In this document: piece by piece, positions 1-8,124 of the stretch | Layout: the number at the start of each line of letters is the position of its first letter | How positions within the stretch are numbered: position 1 is the stretch's first letter | From: Neobacillus sp. DY30 | Lineage (GTDB): Bacteria > Bacillota > Bacilli > Bacillales > Cytobacillaceae | Assembly: GCF_030123065.1 (NCBI RefSeq) | Contig: NZ_CP126093.1 | Coordinates: 1,740,001-1,804,000 of the forward strand | Direction: 5' to 3' | DNA: 64,000 nucleotides | Position numbers and translations under genes: made by a program | The notes under the pieces: generated by a model | What the model was told of the DNA's origin: nothing | Seen by the model: the letters and a program-made list of their open reading frames with translations, nothing else | Databases searched by the model: none

Positions 1-104
1 CGGAGAGACGCTTCAAACGACTCCTTAGGAAAAGCAATCATGGACCCAGCTAGAATAATCACTGATATAGATAAAAAGATTGTTTTTAATTTTGAATAAT
101 ACAA
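1..104 (-). CDS. spoVV: SpoVV/YlbJ sporulation membrane protein, 5' end only
   Basis: Only the first 34 or so codons lie in the window; the gene runs off the left edge. Reading the minus strand, a strong AGGAGG site is followed after 7 nt by a TTG start at 104-102. The peptide opens with a short basic stretch, a hydrophobic segment and then FPKESFEASL, which matches my memory of the N-terminus of B. subtilis YlbJ. That protein is a polytopic, SigE-controlled membrane protein renamed SpoVV, needed to move dipicolinic acid across the outer forespore membrane. Divergent orientation to ylbK is also as in B. subtilis. The identification rests on a short peptide plus synteny, so it is good but not certain. 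Confidence 0.75.
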   Translation of the reverse strand, partial: MYYSKLKTIFLSISVIILAGSMIAFPKESFEASL

Positions 105-135
105 TGAATATCCTCCTTTCCGAGGGTTTTGTTAT

Positions 136-165
136 ACTGTATAAATAAAAAATGTTAAAATAAGG
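136..165 (-). promoter_or_regulatory. Probable SigE promoter of spoVV
   Basis: On the minus strand the -10 is TATACAGT (143-136), 7 of 8 to the SigE consensus CATACAHT, with CCTTATT (165-159) 15 nt upstream as a -35 (5 of 7). The start site would fall about 25 nt before the TTG codon. The known SigE control of ylbJ supports the call; the -35 is weak. Confidence 0.5.
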
Positions 166-318
166 ATTACTTACAGTTTATAGATTCGACCTTGTCCCCA
201 TATAACACAAATATACTCATAGAACGCTATTTTAGACCATAAGATTCAACGAGATTTCTCCTAACAAATTGGCACAGTCATAATGCTTTTAAAGCTTATG
301 AAAAGGGAGGGAAAAGTT

Positions 319-1098
319 TTGAAGCGTCCTAAAATAGGATTAGCGCTAGGCTCAGGCGGAGCAAGGGGGTTTGCGCATTTAGGGGTCATAAAAGTTTTGA
401 AGGAAGCAGGTATTCCTATTGATTTAATTGCAGGAAGCAGTATGGGAGCACTTGTTGGCAGTTTTTATGGTGCAGGTATTGAAATAGACCGTTTATATAA
501 ATTATCAACTGCGTTTAAACGGAAATATTTTTTAGACTTTACCGTGCCGAAAATGGGCTTTATTGCTGGGAAACGTGTAAAGGAATTTATTAAAGTGTTT
601 ACCCACGGTAAAAATATTGAAGAATTATCCATCCCCATAGGCATCGTTGCAACTGATTTACTCACAGGTGAGAAAGTTATTTTTAAACAAGGCCCGGTGG
701 CGGAAGCCGTGAGAGCGAGTATATCGATACCAGGAATCTTTGTACCTGAAAAGTATAATGGAAGAATCTTAGTTGATGGCGGGGTTTCAGATAGGGTTCC
801 CGTATCGGTCGTGAAAGAAATGGGAGCTGATATTGTAATAGCTGTCGACGTTTCTAGAGTAAAGCGGAATGCAGAAATCACTTCTATTTACGATGTCATC
901 ATGCAAAGTATTGATATCATGCAAACTGAGATTATTAATTATCGTGAAATTGCTTCTGATGTTATGATTCGCCCGCCTGTAGAGGTATATAGCTCCCGAG
1001 CATTTACCAACATTGAAGAAATTATTGCATTAGGAGAAGTAGAAGCTAATAAACATTTAGATTTAATAAATAGGGTTATAAAGGAATGGAAGGGGTAG
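319..1098 (+). CDS. ylbK: Patatin-like phospholipase YlbK
   Basis: This is a soluble serine lipase-family protein of 259 aa, the size I recall for B. subtilis YlbK. It shows the glycine-rich oxyanion loop LGSGGARG near residues 8-15, the nucleophile elbow GSSMG with Ser41, and the Asp of DGG near residue 153. These form the patatin Ser-Asp dyad. I start it at TTG 319 because AGGGAGG lies 8 nt upstream; the in-frame ATG at 283 has no ribosome site and would add 12 residues. The next gene begins 6 nt after its stop, so ylbK and ddcP are probably co-transcribed. The true substrate is not known for this family branch. Confidence 0.88.
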   Translation: MKRPKIGLALGSGGARGFAHLGVIKVLKEAGIPIDLIAGSSMGALVGSFYGAGIEIDRLYKLSTAFKRKYFLDFTVPKMGFIAGKRVKEFIKVFTHGKNIEELSIPIGIVATDLLTGEKVIFKQGPVAEAVRASISIPGIFVPEKYNGRILVDGGVSDRVPVSVVKEMGADIVIAVDVSRVKRNAEITSIYDVIMQSIDIMQTEIINYREIASDVMIRPPVEVYSSRAFTNIEEIIALGEVEANKHLDLINRVIKEWKG

Positions 1099-1104
1099 GG
1101 TGTT

Positions 1105-2124
1105 TTGAGAAGCAAAATATTTGTATGGTCTTCCATTATTATCGCACTAATGATGATAGCAGGGATATTTTTTTCATTACCTTATTATGTTTCAAAACCA
1201 GGTATAGCAAAAGAATTAGCACCCATCATCCAAGTTGCAGACGGTACGGAGGGAAAAGGAAGCTTTATGCTGACAACAGTGAGGATGGGGAGAGCGAATA
1301 TCTATTCCTATGTTGAAGCTAAACTCTTTGATTATGTTGAACTCTACCCAGTGGAAGCGATATTACACGAAACAGAAACGCAAGATGAATATAACGCCAG
1401 GCAGCTGCATATGATGGCTGGTTCCAAGTTGAATGCCATAGAAGTGGCGTATAAAAAAGCAGGATACCCTGTTGAATACAAATACAAGGGAGTTTATGTT
1501 GTCCAGATAGTCCCTGACATGCCGGCGGAAGGAAAGTTACAATCCGGCGATCGTATCACTAAGGTAGATGGACAAGAATTTCCCTCCTCTGAAAATTTTA
1601 TTGAGTATGTGGGCAAAAAAAAGAAAGGCGATCAAGTAGTTTTAACCTTCGAAAGGAAAGATAATACAGAGACGGTAAAAGTTACGGTTGAGCCCTTTAA
1701 AAATGATCCAGAGAAAATTGGTATTGGAATATCTTTAGTTGATGATAAGGACATTATTGTGAATCCTAAAGTTACAGTTAAAACGGATGAAATTGGCGGG
1801 CCTTCCGCCGGGTTGATGTTTTCACTAGAAATCTATGATCAATTAATGGAGGAGGACCTTACCAAAGGTTATAAAATCGCAGGAACAGGGACAATCGATA
1901 CAAAGGGAAGTGTAGGGCCAATTGGGGGAATTGATCAAAAAATCGTTGCTGCTGACAAAGCAGGAGCGGAAATCTTCTTTGCTCCGAATGAAAAAGGAAT
2001 CAAAGATTCCAATTACAACCTAGCAGTAAAGACAGCCCGTGAAATTAATTCAAAAATGAAGATTGTTCCGGTTGATGTAATAGATGACGCGATTATTTAT
2101 TTAGAAAAATTACCTATGAAATAA
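1105..2124 (+). CDS. ddcP: PDZ-Lon (S16) checkpoint recovery protease DdcP (YlbL)
   Basis: This is a membrane-anchored protease of 339 aa. One N-terminal membrane helix (about residues 6-25) is followed by a PDZ domain (about 120-190) and a Lon-type S16 domain. The catalytic dyad is visible as Ser234 in GGPSAG and Lys279 in GGIDQK. In B. subtilis this protein, with CtpA, degrades the SOS division inhibitor YneA so that division can resume after DNA damage. Start is TTG 1105 behind an AGGGGTAGGG site in the end of ylbK. The gene ends in a terminator shared with the convergent tmcAL. Confidence 0.92.
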   Translation: MRSKIFVWSSIIIALMMIAGIFFSLPYYVSKPGIAKELAPIIQVADGTEGKGSFMLTTVRMGRANIYSYVEAKLFDYVELYPVEAILHETETQDEYNARQLHMMAGSKLNAIEVAYKKAGYPVEYKYKGVYVVQIVPDMPAEGKLQSGDRITKVDGQEFPSSENFIEYVGKKKKGDQVVLTFERKDNTETVKVTVEPFKNDPEKIGIGISLVDDKDIIVNPKVTVKTDEIGGPSAGLMFSLEIYDQLMEEDLTKGYKIAGTGTIDTKGSVGPIGGIDQKIVAADKAGAEIFFAPNEKGIKDSNYNLAVKTAREINSKMKIVPVDVIDDAIIYLEKLPMK

Positions 2125-2157
2125 AGAGGATGGTGCCTGCGTGGCACCATCTTCTTT
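2123..2157. terminator. Bidirectional terminator between ddcP and tmcAL
   Basis: A 15-bp stem (2123-2137 with 2143-2157, including one G-U pair) closes on a 5-nt loop. A-rich and T-rich flanks suit both directions. It overlaps the stop codons of both convergent genes. Confidence 0.85.
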
Positions 2158-3373
2158 AGTCTATATAAATAGGCGGTTGTTTATATTCCTGGTGTAATAG
2201 GCTATTACTAGCTTGGTTTGCTATCCCAAAGGAATAAACCCGTGAAGCTTTAACATCTAATAAGATATCTTTTTCCTTATAAGCTGATAGTTTAGCAACG
2301 AGTGGAAGAGCAAATTGAGACTTATATTTGTTCAAGTACTCTTTTCCATTTCTTGTCATACCTAACAGTCGTAAATAAGAAGCAGCCTCTGCTGTGCTTT
2401 TCATATCAATCTTTTTTGTATTGGTTAATATATGAACACATATTCTTTGCAGCCTTGTCCAAGTATAGCGTTTTGTTTTTATCTTCTGCATAAATTCCTT
2501 GAAATTCGTGGAATCAAGTGCCGCAGCTATTAGACGATGCTCTATTCCTTCTTCCACCTCATAAAATTCACTCAACTCTTCCGAACTCGTATGTATCAAG
2601 CGGTAGCGTAAATAGCTCCAGTAATTTTCCCACTGGTGCAATTGTCCGTATTCAGTTAAATATTCTTTCAAAAGCGTGCTCGTTGCTTCTGGAACATATT
2701 GTTGAATTGAACTTCTTTTTTCTTTATTCATAAACAATGCTTTCCTTATGCTCGTCGCACTAGCAATGGTCTCAGTGGCAAAGTGTTCATCATGGTAATC
2801 AGCATTTTTCCTTTTTACTGTAAGAGGAATGATTGAACTTTTTTGTTGAATGATTGATTTGACATAATGATAACCAAGGATATTATTCGGTTTATCTAGA
2901 CTCAATAAATTTTCAGGGCTTGACAATGATTGAAAAGACAACGATAATGCTCTAGGGTAGCTAACACCTGTTTTTATATTCATTTTAATCTTTTCTTCAA
3001 AACGCTCTTTATGTGTTTCCAAATAGTCTGCTGTTTGCAAGAAGGATGAAATATCTCCGCTTTCACTGCCAAAGCACAGTGAATGGCATCCAATTGCGTC
3101 TAAAATAGATATGGCACCATTTGCAAAAGTTTCTGCTTTTTGTGTTGCAAATCGGTAAGGTAGTTCTAGTACAATATCAACACCATTTAGCAGAGCCATT
3201 TTTGTACGATACCATTTAGAAACTAGAGCAGGTTCACCACGTTGAAGGAAATTACCACTCATAACGGCTATAGCTATGTCAGCATCGGCTATTTCCTTCG
3301 CTGCTTGCAGATGGTAGGCATGACCATTATGAAAAGGGTTATACTCAACTATTACACCAACAGCTTTCATCAT
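2156..3373 (-). CDS. tmcAL: tRNA(Met) cytidine acetate ligase TmcAL (YlbM)
   Basis: This cytoplasmic enzyme uses ATP and acetate to make N4-acetylcytidine at the wobble position of elongator tRNA-Met. The N-terminus holds the nucleotidyltransferase signature EYNPFHNGH (HxGH class), followed by AVMSGNFLQRG, which also belongs to the family. Length 405 aa fits. Start: AAGGAG lies 7 nt before the first of two adjacent ATG codons; the second (3370) is equally possible. It is transcribed against its neighbours from the 260-nt gap it shares with ylbN, and it ends within the shared terminator. Confidence 0.92.
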   Translation of the reverse strand: MMKAVGVIVEYNPFHNGHAYHLQAAKEIADADIAIAVMSGNFLQRGEPALVSKWYRTKMALLNGVDIVLELPYRFATQKAETFANGAISILDAIGCHSLCFGSESGDISSFLQTADYLETHKERFEEKIKMNIKTGVSYPRALSLSFQSLSSPENLLSLDKPNNILGYHYVKSIIQQKSSIIPLTVKRKNADYHDEHFATETIASATSIRKALFMNKEKRSSIQQYVPEATSTLLKEYLTEYGQLHQWENYWSYLRYRLIHTSSEELSEFYEVEEGIEHRLIAAALDSTNFKEFMQKIKTKRYTWTRLQRICVHILTNTKKIDMKSTAEAASYLRLLGMTRNGKEYLNKYKSQFALPLVAKLSAYKEKDILLDVKASRVYSFGIANQASNSLLHQEYKQPPIYID

Positions 3374-3424
3374 AAACGTTCTCCTTATATGTTAGAAAAT
3401 CATCCTAATATTTATAGTAATGGT

Positions 3425-3433
3425 ATTATAGCA
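3425..3433 (-). promoter_or_regulatory. Extended -10 promoter of tmcAL
   Basis: The minus strand reads TGCTATAAT, a perfect -10 with the TGN extension, about 50 nt before the tmcAL start. No good -35 is seen at 17 nt, as is common for extended -10 promoters. Confidence 0.5.
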
Positions 3434-3577
3434 AATATTGCCATGATAAGATAATGGAATAGGAAATCGAAGCAGCTGGATTGTAATCTGTTTTATCTGG
3501 GTAAACTAATATGAAGGTATTGTTTTTAGAAGAATATAAAACGAAAAATATGCATTTTTAGGTGTAAAGAAAAAACA

Positions 3578-3606
3578 TTGACAAAAATTTAATCGAAGGC
3601 TATAAT
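3578..3606 (+). promoter_or_regulatory. Consensus SigA promoter of ylbN-rpmF
   Basis: TTGACA (3578-3583), a 17-nt spacer and TATAAT (3601-3606) form a perfect vegetative promoter. The expected start near 3613 leaves a leader of about 20 nt, just enough for the GGGGTGAT ribosome site. Confidence 0.93.
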
Positions 3607-3633
3607 TACCTTTGTTGCCTTGGGGTGATTCAA

Positions 3634-4164
3634 TTGAAATGGACATTAAGCCAATTACAAAAATATCGAAACAAGGATTTTCTGATTGATGATATTATTC
3701 GAGTTGATGAAATTATTCAAACGGATCCGTCGATTCGTGAAGTATCTCCGATGCATATTACTGGTCGGGGTGATATTGATTCAACGAAAGTAACATTTCA
3801 TTTGAAAATAGAAGGTTTTTTAATCCTGCCTTGTTCTCGAACTTTAGTGGATGTAAAACTTCCGATTAATGTCGAAACAACTGAAACTTTCCTCTTACAA
3901 GGTTCAGTTTATGAAACTGAAGAGGAAGTTTATCAAGTAAAAGGGGAAGTAATTGATCTGATGCCAGTCATTAGAGAAATTCTTTTACTAGAGGTTCCAA
4001 TGCAGGTGTTCTGTGAAGATGGCGAGTCTGAGGGTGCTGCACCACAATCCGGTAAGGACTGGGAAGTACTGAGTGATGAAGAAGATCAATCGAAAAAGAT
4101 TGATCCGAGACTAGCAGATCTTGCAAAGTTTTTTGACAAAAACAATTCTTCTTCCGAATCATAA
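3634..4164 (+). CDS. ylbN: DUF177/YceD-family protein YlbN
   Basis: This small acidic cytoplasmic protein of 176 aa, with a charged tail, lies directly before rpmF. The ylbN/yceD-rpmF pair is conserved across many bacteria, and the family is linked to 23S rRNA or 50S ribosome biogenesis, but the mechanism is not settled. I start at TTG 3634, giving [12 protein letters not shown], because GGGGTGAT precedes it; the in-frame GTG at 3625 would lie within that site. It is driven by the consensus promoter 50 nt upstream, so ylbN and rpmF should be expressed strongly together. Confidence 0.88.
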   Translation: MKWTLSQLQKYRNKDFLIDDIIRVDEIIQTDPSIREVSPMHITGRGDIDSTKVTFHLKIEGFLILPCSRTLVDVKLPINVETTETFLLQGSVYETEEEVYQVKGEVIDLMPVIREILLLEVPMQVFCEDGESEGAAPQSGKDWEVLSDEEDQSKKIDPRLADLAKFFDKNNSSSES

Positions 4165-4246
4165 TCAGCAAAACAAGAAGCAAAGTGAAGAACCAGCAAT
4201 CCTGGCCTTCATTACTTTCTTAATACTCTTTAAGGAGGTGGGAAGA

Positions 4247-4420
4247 ATGGCTGTACCTTTTAGAAGGACTTCTAAAACTGTAAAAAGAAAACGTCGTACA
4301 CATTTTAAATTAAACGTACCTGGTATGGTAAGTTGCCCAAACTGTGGTGAAATGAAACTTGCTCACCGCGTATGTAAAGCTTGCGGTACTTACAAAGGAA
4401 AAGACGTTGTTAACGACTAA
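4247..4420 (+). CDS. rpmF: 50S ribosomal protein L32
   Basis: L32 of 57 aa, with the basic N-terminus [19 protein letters not shown] and a zinc ribbon with four cysteines (CPNCG and CKACG). A near-perfect AAGGAGGTG site precedes ATG 4247. This is the cysteine-containing form of L32, which needs zinc. It is second in the ylbN operon and is followed 14 nt later by a strong terminator. Confidence 0.98.
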   Translation: MAVPFRRTSKTVKRKRRTHFKLNVPGMVSCPNCGEMKLAHRVCKACGTYKGKDVVND

Positions 4421-4434
4421 TTTCCATTAGGATA

Positions 4435-4468
4435 AAAAGCACAAGGAGCAGTATGCCCTTGTGCTTTT
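4435..4468 (+). terminator. Terminator of ylbN-rpmF
   Basis: A 12-bp stem AAAAGCACAAGG / CCTTGTGCTTTT (4435-4446 with 4457-4468) with a 10-nt loop; the 3' arm ends in T4. Confidence 0.88.
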
Positions 4469-4527
4469 GTCGTTTTCAAAGAAATTCTACATACAAACAA
4501 TATTACAGGATAAAGGGGGATATCTGT

Positions 4528-5292
4528 TTGTCATTCACTATTGAAAAACGTGAAAAGGGTTATTTATTATTCACGATTGCCAGAAGCGAAAAAAGAAATG
4601 CGATTAATTATGATGTAATGCAGGGATTAACAGAGGTTATTTCTTTAGCACATGATCCAACAATTAAGGCGCTGGTTATAATGGGCGAAGGGAATCAGGC
4701 TTTTTGTTCAGGGGGAGATTTATCTGTTTTTCATCTGCTTAAGACAAAGGAGGAAGCATATGAAATGCTTTCAGAAATGTCTCACATTCTTTATAAAATG
4801 ATGACACTAACAAAGCCAACGATTGCCCTTTTAAATGGAACAGCTATCGGCGGCGGGTGTGAACTGGCTATTGCTTGTGATTTTCGTTTAGCGAGAGAAG
4901 GGGTAAAAGCAGGCTTTGTTCAAGGTAAACAAGCTATTACCACTGGCTGGGGCGGGGGGACGATTTTAGCGGAGAAACTACCAGCAGCACATAGTATGAA
5001 ACTTTTAATGGATGCAGAAATTCAAACAGTTGAGAATTTAAAAGAAACTGGCTTTATCGATCATATTTATTCGAATGATGACATCACTGCATGTGAGACC
5101 TTTATGGAGAAGCTTTTAGCAGTTGAATTAAGTGTATTAGAATCATATAAAATGATGTGGATTTCCAAGTGGGAAGAAAACAAGCTAAGAGAAAGAATAG
5201 AAAAAGAAGTAAGGAATTGCAGTGTCCTATGGGAAAGTGACTCCCATCATAAGTATGTCCAAAACTTTATTAGTAAAAAAATAAAGAAATAA
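4528..5292 (+). CDS. Enoyl-CoA hydratase/isomerase family protein
   Basis: This is a crotonase-fold protein of 254 aa. The oxyanion-hole loops are present: AFCSGGDL near residue 66 and GTAIGGGCELA with Glu112, matching Glu144 of rat crotonase. The position of the second catalytic glutamate (Glu164 of crotonase) appears to be Lys134 in the segment VQGKQAI, so ordinary hydratase chemistry is doubtful; an isomerase, thioesterase or decarboxylase-like role is possible. Start is TTG 4528, 7 nt after AAAGGGGGA. The gene lies between the rpmF terminator and rsfA, where B. subtilis has no gene. The substrate is unknown. Confidence 0.8.
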   Translation: MSFTIEKREKGYLLFTIARSEKRNAINYDVMQGLTEVISLAHDPTIKALVIMGEGNQAFCSGGDLSVFHLLKTKEEAYEMLSEMSHILYKMMTLTKPTIALLNGTAIGGGCELAIACDFRLAREGVKAGFVQGKQAITTGWGGGTILAEKLPAAHSMKLLMDAEIQTVENLKETGFIDHIYSNDDITACETFMEKLLAVELSVLESYKMMWISKWEENKLRERIEKEVRNCSVLWESDSHHKYVQNFISKKIKK

Positions 5293-5373
5293 GAATAAAG
5301 ACAATCTGTTAGCAGTCTATCTTTTCTAGTAGATGCATATGTATGAATAAAAACACTAGGAGGGATTTGACTT

Positions 5374-5997
5374 ATGTCACCAACTCGCCAAGATGCATGG
5401 TCCCAAGATGAAGATTTATTACTTGCTGAAGTTGTATTAAGGCATATTCGAGAAGGCGGGACACAGCTGCAAGCATTTGAGGAAGTTGGAAAACAGCTTT
5501 CTAGAACGTCTGCGGCATGCGGATTTAGATGGAACTCATTTGTAAGAAAGCAATATAAATCTGGAATTGAATTGGCTAAAAAACAAAGAAAAGAATTAAA
5601 AAAACAAAGTATTCCGACGGATCAAGAAATAACAAACGAGATTGTTGCAGAAGAAACGCCATCCTCAGCTGCGGCTAGAAGTGAAGGGATAACCTTTCAA
5701 GCGGTTGTTCGCTATCTGGAAAATCTCCAAAAGCAGGCGGCAGCTGCCTCAAGCATAGAGGAATCGAGAGATAAGTCTATCCAGAAAATAAAAGAGCTTG
5801 AAAAAAAATCCTATTCGCTTGCAGCTGAAAATGAAAGATTAGCGAAAAATTTAAAAGCAATTGAAGAGGATTATCGCTCTTTAATTGAAATTATGGAAAG
5901 AGCACGAAAAATGGTTGTCTTACAAGAAGAAGATAGACAGCAAAAAGTTAAATTTCAAATGGATAAGAACGGAAACCTCGAAAGAGTGGAAAAATAG
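5374..5997 (+). CDS. rsfA: Prespore regulator RsfA (YlbO), Myb/SANT-type DNA-binding protein
   Basis: This protein of 207 aa has an N-terminal Myb/SANT-like domain (WSQDEDLLLAEVVLRH near residue 9 to about 65, with the FRWNSFVRKQY helix), an Ala/Ser/Glu-rich linker and a C-terminal coiled coil (about 130-200). RsfA in B. subtilis is made in the forespore and tunes SigF-dependent genes. Start ATG 5374 has AGGAGGG 9 nt upstream. The 81-nt gap upstream shows no promoter I can call with confidence. It ends in a perfect bidirectional hairpin facing ylbP. Confidence 0.88.
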   Translation: MSPTRQDAWSQDEDLLLAEVVLRHIREGGTQLQAFEEVGKQLSRTSAACGFRWNSFVRKQYKSGIELAKKQRKELKKQSIPTDQEITNEIVAEETPSSAAARSEGITFQAVVRYLENLQKQAAAASSIEESRDKSIQKIKELEKKSYSLAAENERLAKNLKAIEEDYRSLIEIMERARKMVVLQEEDRQQKVKFQMDKNGNLERVEK

Positions 5998-6027
5998 TAA
6001 AAAGCGGACATGATGTCCGCTTTTTAC
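5997..6027. terminator. Perfect bidirectional terminator between rsfA and ylbP
   Basis: A 14-bp uninterrupted stem (5997-6010 with 6014-6027) has a TGA loop, a GC-rich core GCGGACA and A5/T5 arms. It serves both convergent genes. Confidence 0.93.
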
Positions 6028-6029
6028 GT

Positions 6030-6509
6030 TTATTCATTATGTTGTTGTGCTTCTACACCTTCTGGATACCAAACAAGTGGATTTTCGCCTCGGTCACGCT
6101 CCATATCGTATTCAACATTTTTAAATTCCATATGCTCCCAAAAGCTTCTTGATTGTACTCTTGGGTTTGTTTTAATTGGCAGACCGAAACCTTTAGCAAA
6201 CTCAACCAGTTTTTTTCCATAACCCTTGCCCTGATAATCAGGAAGTACCTCAAGTTTCCATAATTCTAAATAATTTTGCGGAGGATAGAAATAACGATCA
6301 AACTTAGCGCCAATTTGATATAGACTCATTCGAGCTACTAGTTTGTCTCCGAAATAGATTCCGTAAAAAGGAGAGTCAATATCATTATCAATCATATTTG
6401 CTTCCAAGTCCTCAATCATGGAGAGTTCTTGAATTCCATATTCTTTAAATTTTTTAAATTCTTCTAGTGTTTTAAAATTAATTTTCAGTTTTTCAACATT
6501 CATCACCAT
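6030..6509 (-). CDS. ylbP: GNAT N-acetyltransferase YlbP
   Basis: A GNAT-fold acetyltransferase of 159 aa. The acetyl-CoA binding loop is LEVLPDYQGKGYGKKLVEFA (about residues 87-106; Q/RxxGxG/A motif). The start is ATG 6509, 7 nt after a G-rich ribosome site; GTG and ATG codons follow directly, so the true start may be up to 6 nt later. Size and position match B. subtilis YlbP, an acetyltransferase of unknown substrate. It is convergent with rsfA and divergent from panE. Confidence 0.85.
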   Translation of the reverse strand: MVMNVEKLKINFKTLEEFKKFKEYGIQELSMIEDLEANMIDNDIDSPFYGIYFGDKLVARMSLYQIGAKFDRYFYPPQNYLELWKLEVLPDYQGKGYGKKLVEFAKGFGLPIKTNPRVQSRSFWEHMEFKNVEYDMERDRGENPLVWYPEGVEAQQHNE

Positions 6510-6750
6510 TTATAAGCCCCCCTAGAATGATTCGCATATTAACTGTATATTCAATTTATAGCTGAATAATGTAAAAGTAAATGTAATAATAATTATTCAA
6601 CATGAACTAATATCATTATATAACAAAGATACAAAAAATTCTTTATATATTCCTGGAAAGCGGTTTATTTCTTTTTAATGATAAACGTACAAACTAGGTG
6701 CAGCATCTGATAAAATATATAATAAAAAAGACAATAAATGGGTGGATATT

Positions 6751-7656
6751 ATGAAGATTGGCATAATAGGTGCTGGTTCTATTGGGTTATTATTTGCAGC
6801 GTACCTAAGTAAGGCTTTTTCGGTCACACTTTATACCAAAACTAGCGAACAAGCAGAAATCATTAGTCAAAACGGGATATACCTACAAGAAGGTTCTGCA
6901 CGCAGCAAATTTAGTGTAAGCGCTAAACCAATTTCCCAATGGGAAGGCGAAGAAGGATTATCCATTATTGCTGTAAAACAATATCAACTTCACTCAATAA
7001 TAAAACAGATATGTAAATTGGAGTTCATTCCTCAGAATCTACTATTTTTACAAAACGGAATGAGTCATTTAAAATTACTAAATACTATTCCAGCAGCAAA
7101 TATTTTTGTTGGATCGGTTGAACATGGGGCCAGTAAGGTTAATAGTAATACTGTTTCTCATAATGGTAAAGGGGACATTAATGTTGCTCTTTTTAAAGGC
7201 AGTTTGCAAATTATAAAGGAGTTTACTGTTCCTTGTGGTTCTATTAATTTCCCGATTAGCCTGAAAGACGATTATTATAATATGCTTCTAAATAAATTAA
7301 TTGCTAATGCTGTCATTAATCCATTAACCGCAATTCTTCAAGTCAAAAATGGCGAATTAATTGTAAACTCTTTCTATTTTTCTGCAGTGAAAAAACTATT
7401 TTTAGAAATCTCCTATATACTAAACCTTGAAGATCCTATTAAAAGATTTAGAGATGTCGTGAGAATTTGTAAAAAAACAGGGAATAACCAGTCGTCAATG
7501 CTGAAAGACTTGGAGGCAGGGAGAAGGACTGAAATTGATGCCATTCTCGGATTTTTAATAGAGGAAGCTCAGATACAGCAAAAAACTGCACCGAACATTG
7601 AAAGCTATTATAATTTAATTAAAGGGATAGAAAAGGACCGGAGGGGAGCTCATTGA
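6751..7656 (+). CDS. panE: 2-dehydropantoate 2-reductase (ketopantoate reductase)
   Basis: A cytoplasmic NADPH enzyme reducing ketopantoate to pantoate for coenzyme A. The N-terminal Rossmann motif GAGSIG is at residues 7-12. The C-terminal helical domain has the catalytic lysine in NKLIANAVINPLTA (about residue 180) and the substrate glutamate in LEAGRRTEID (about 254). Length is 301 aa; B. subtilis YlbQ/PanE is similar. I start at ATG 6751, which has GGGTGG just upstream, rather than the in-frame GTG at 6742. The stop overlaps the next gene, indicating translational coupling. CoaBC, a later step in the same pathway, is encoded at 60089. Confidence 0.9.
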   Translation: MKIGIIGAGSIGLLFAAYLSKAFSVTLYTKTSEQAEIISQNGIYLQEGSARSKFSVSAKPISQWEGEEGLSIIAVKQYQLHSIIKQICKLEFIPQNLLFLQNGMSHLKLLNTIPAANIFVGSVEHGASKVNSNTVSHNGKGDINVALFKGSLQIIKEFTVPCGSINFPISLKDDYYNMLLNKLIANAVINPLTAILQVKNGELIVNSFYFSAVKKLFLEISYILNLEDPIKRFRDVVRICKKTGNNQSSMLKDLEAGRRTEIDAILGFLIEEAQIQQKTAPNIESYYNLIKGIEKDRRGAH

Positions 7657-8045
7657 ATTCATTCATCTCATCAATTATAACCATTTTCTTAACAGTACCA
7701 CTTCTCGGTTTCTTCATCATTTACGTATTAAGTAAGCTGATAACAAAGAATACTCGAAGGTCATTTCATAAAGCGTTGGATTACTCAACGATTCTTTTTA
7801 TAGTCGCCGTCCATTTTTTGTTACTAACCATTTGGGACAAGTCATTTTTTGGTCTAATCCTGCTAATCCTCCTTGTCATAGCGATGATTTTCGTGGTATT
7901 ACATTGGAAGATAAAAGGAGAAATTATAATTAACAAGGTTTTTAAAGGGTTTTGGCGATTTAATTTTCTTATTTTCTTTCTAGCTTATATATCCCTGACT
8001 GTTTTTGGCATACTGCGGAGTGCGTTAACTTTTACATTTTCTTAA
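7653..8045 (+). CDS. DUF3397 family membrane protein
   Basis: A 130-aa integral membrane protein with four hydrophobic segments (about residues 5-27, 42-63, 66-85 and 103-125) separated by short basic loops. It matches the Bacillaceae DUF3397 family, usually found just before bshC. Start is TTG 7653, overlapping the panE stop (TTGA), with GGAGGGG upstream. No catalytic residues stand out and the function is unknown. Confidence 0.75.
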   Translation: MNSFISSIITIFLTVPLLGFFIIYVLSKLITKNTRRSFHKALDYSTILFIVAVHFLLLTIWDKSFFGLILLILLVIAMIFVVLHWKIKGEIIINKVFKGFWRFNFLIFFLAYISLTVFGILRSALTFTFS

Positions 8046-8124
8046 GCAAAGATTTTTTTTATTATGGTGGATAATGCTATACTCATATGGAATGAATATG
8101 GTTGATCAGAAAGGAAGTACTTAA

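Noticed and set aside
192..217. TTGTCC / TATACT pair upstream of ylbK
   Set aside because: The spacer is only 14 nt, too short for a SigA promoter, and no better pairing was found.
283..318. Longer N-terminus for YlbK from ATG 283
   Set aside because: No ribosome site precedes 283, while AGGGAGG stands 8 nt before TTG 319 and gives the family length.
3868..3876. Spo0A-like AATGTCGAA
   Set aside because: It lies inside ylbN coding sequence, away from any promoter.
6688..6723. AT-rich TATAAT-like boxes upstream of panE
   Set aside because: No -35 at a proper distance; the 240-nt gap is so AT-rich that -10-like words are expected by chance.
8055..8083. TATACT upstream of bshC as a promoter
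   Set aside because: The -35 position is a plain T-run with no TTGACA similarity and there is no TGN extension.
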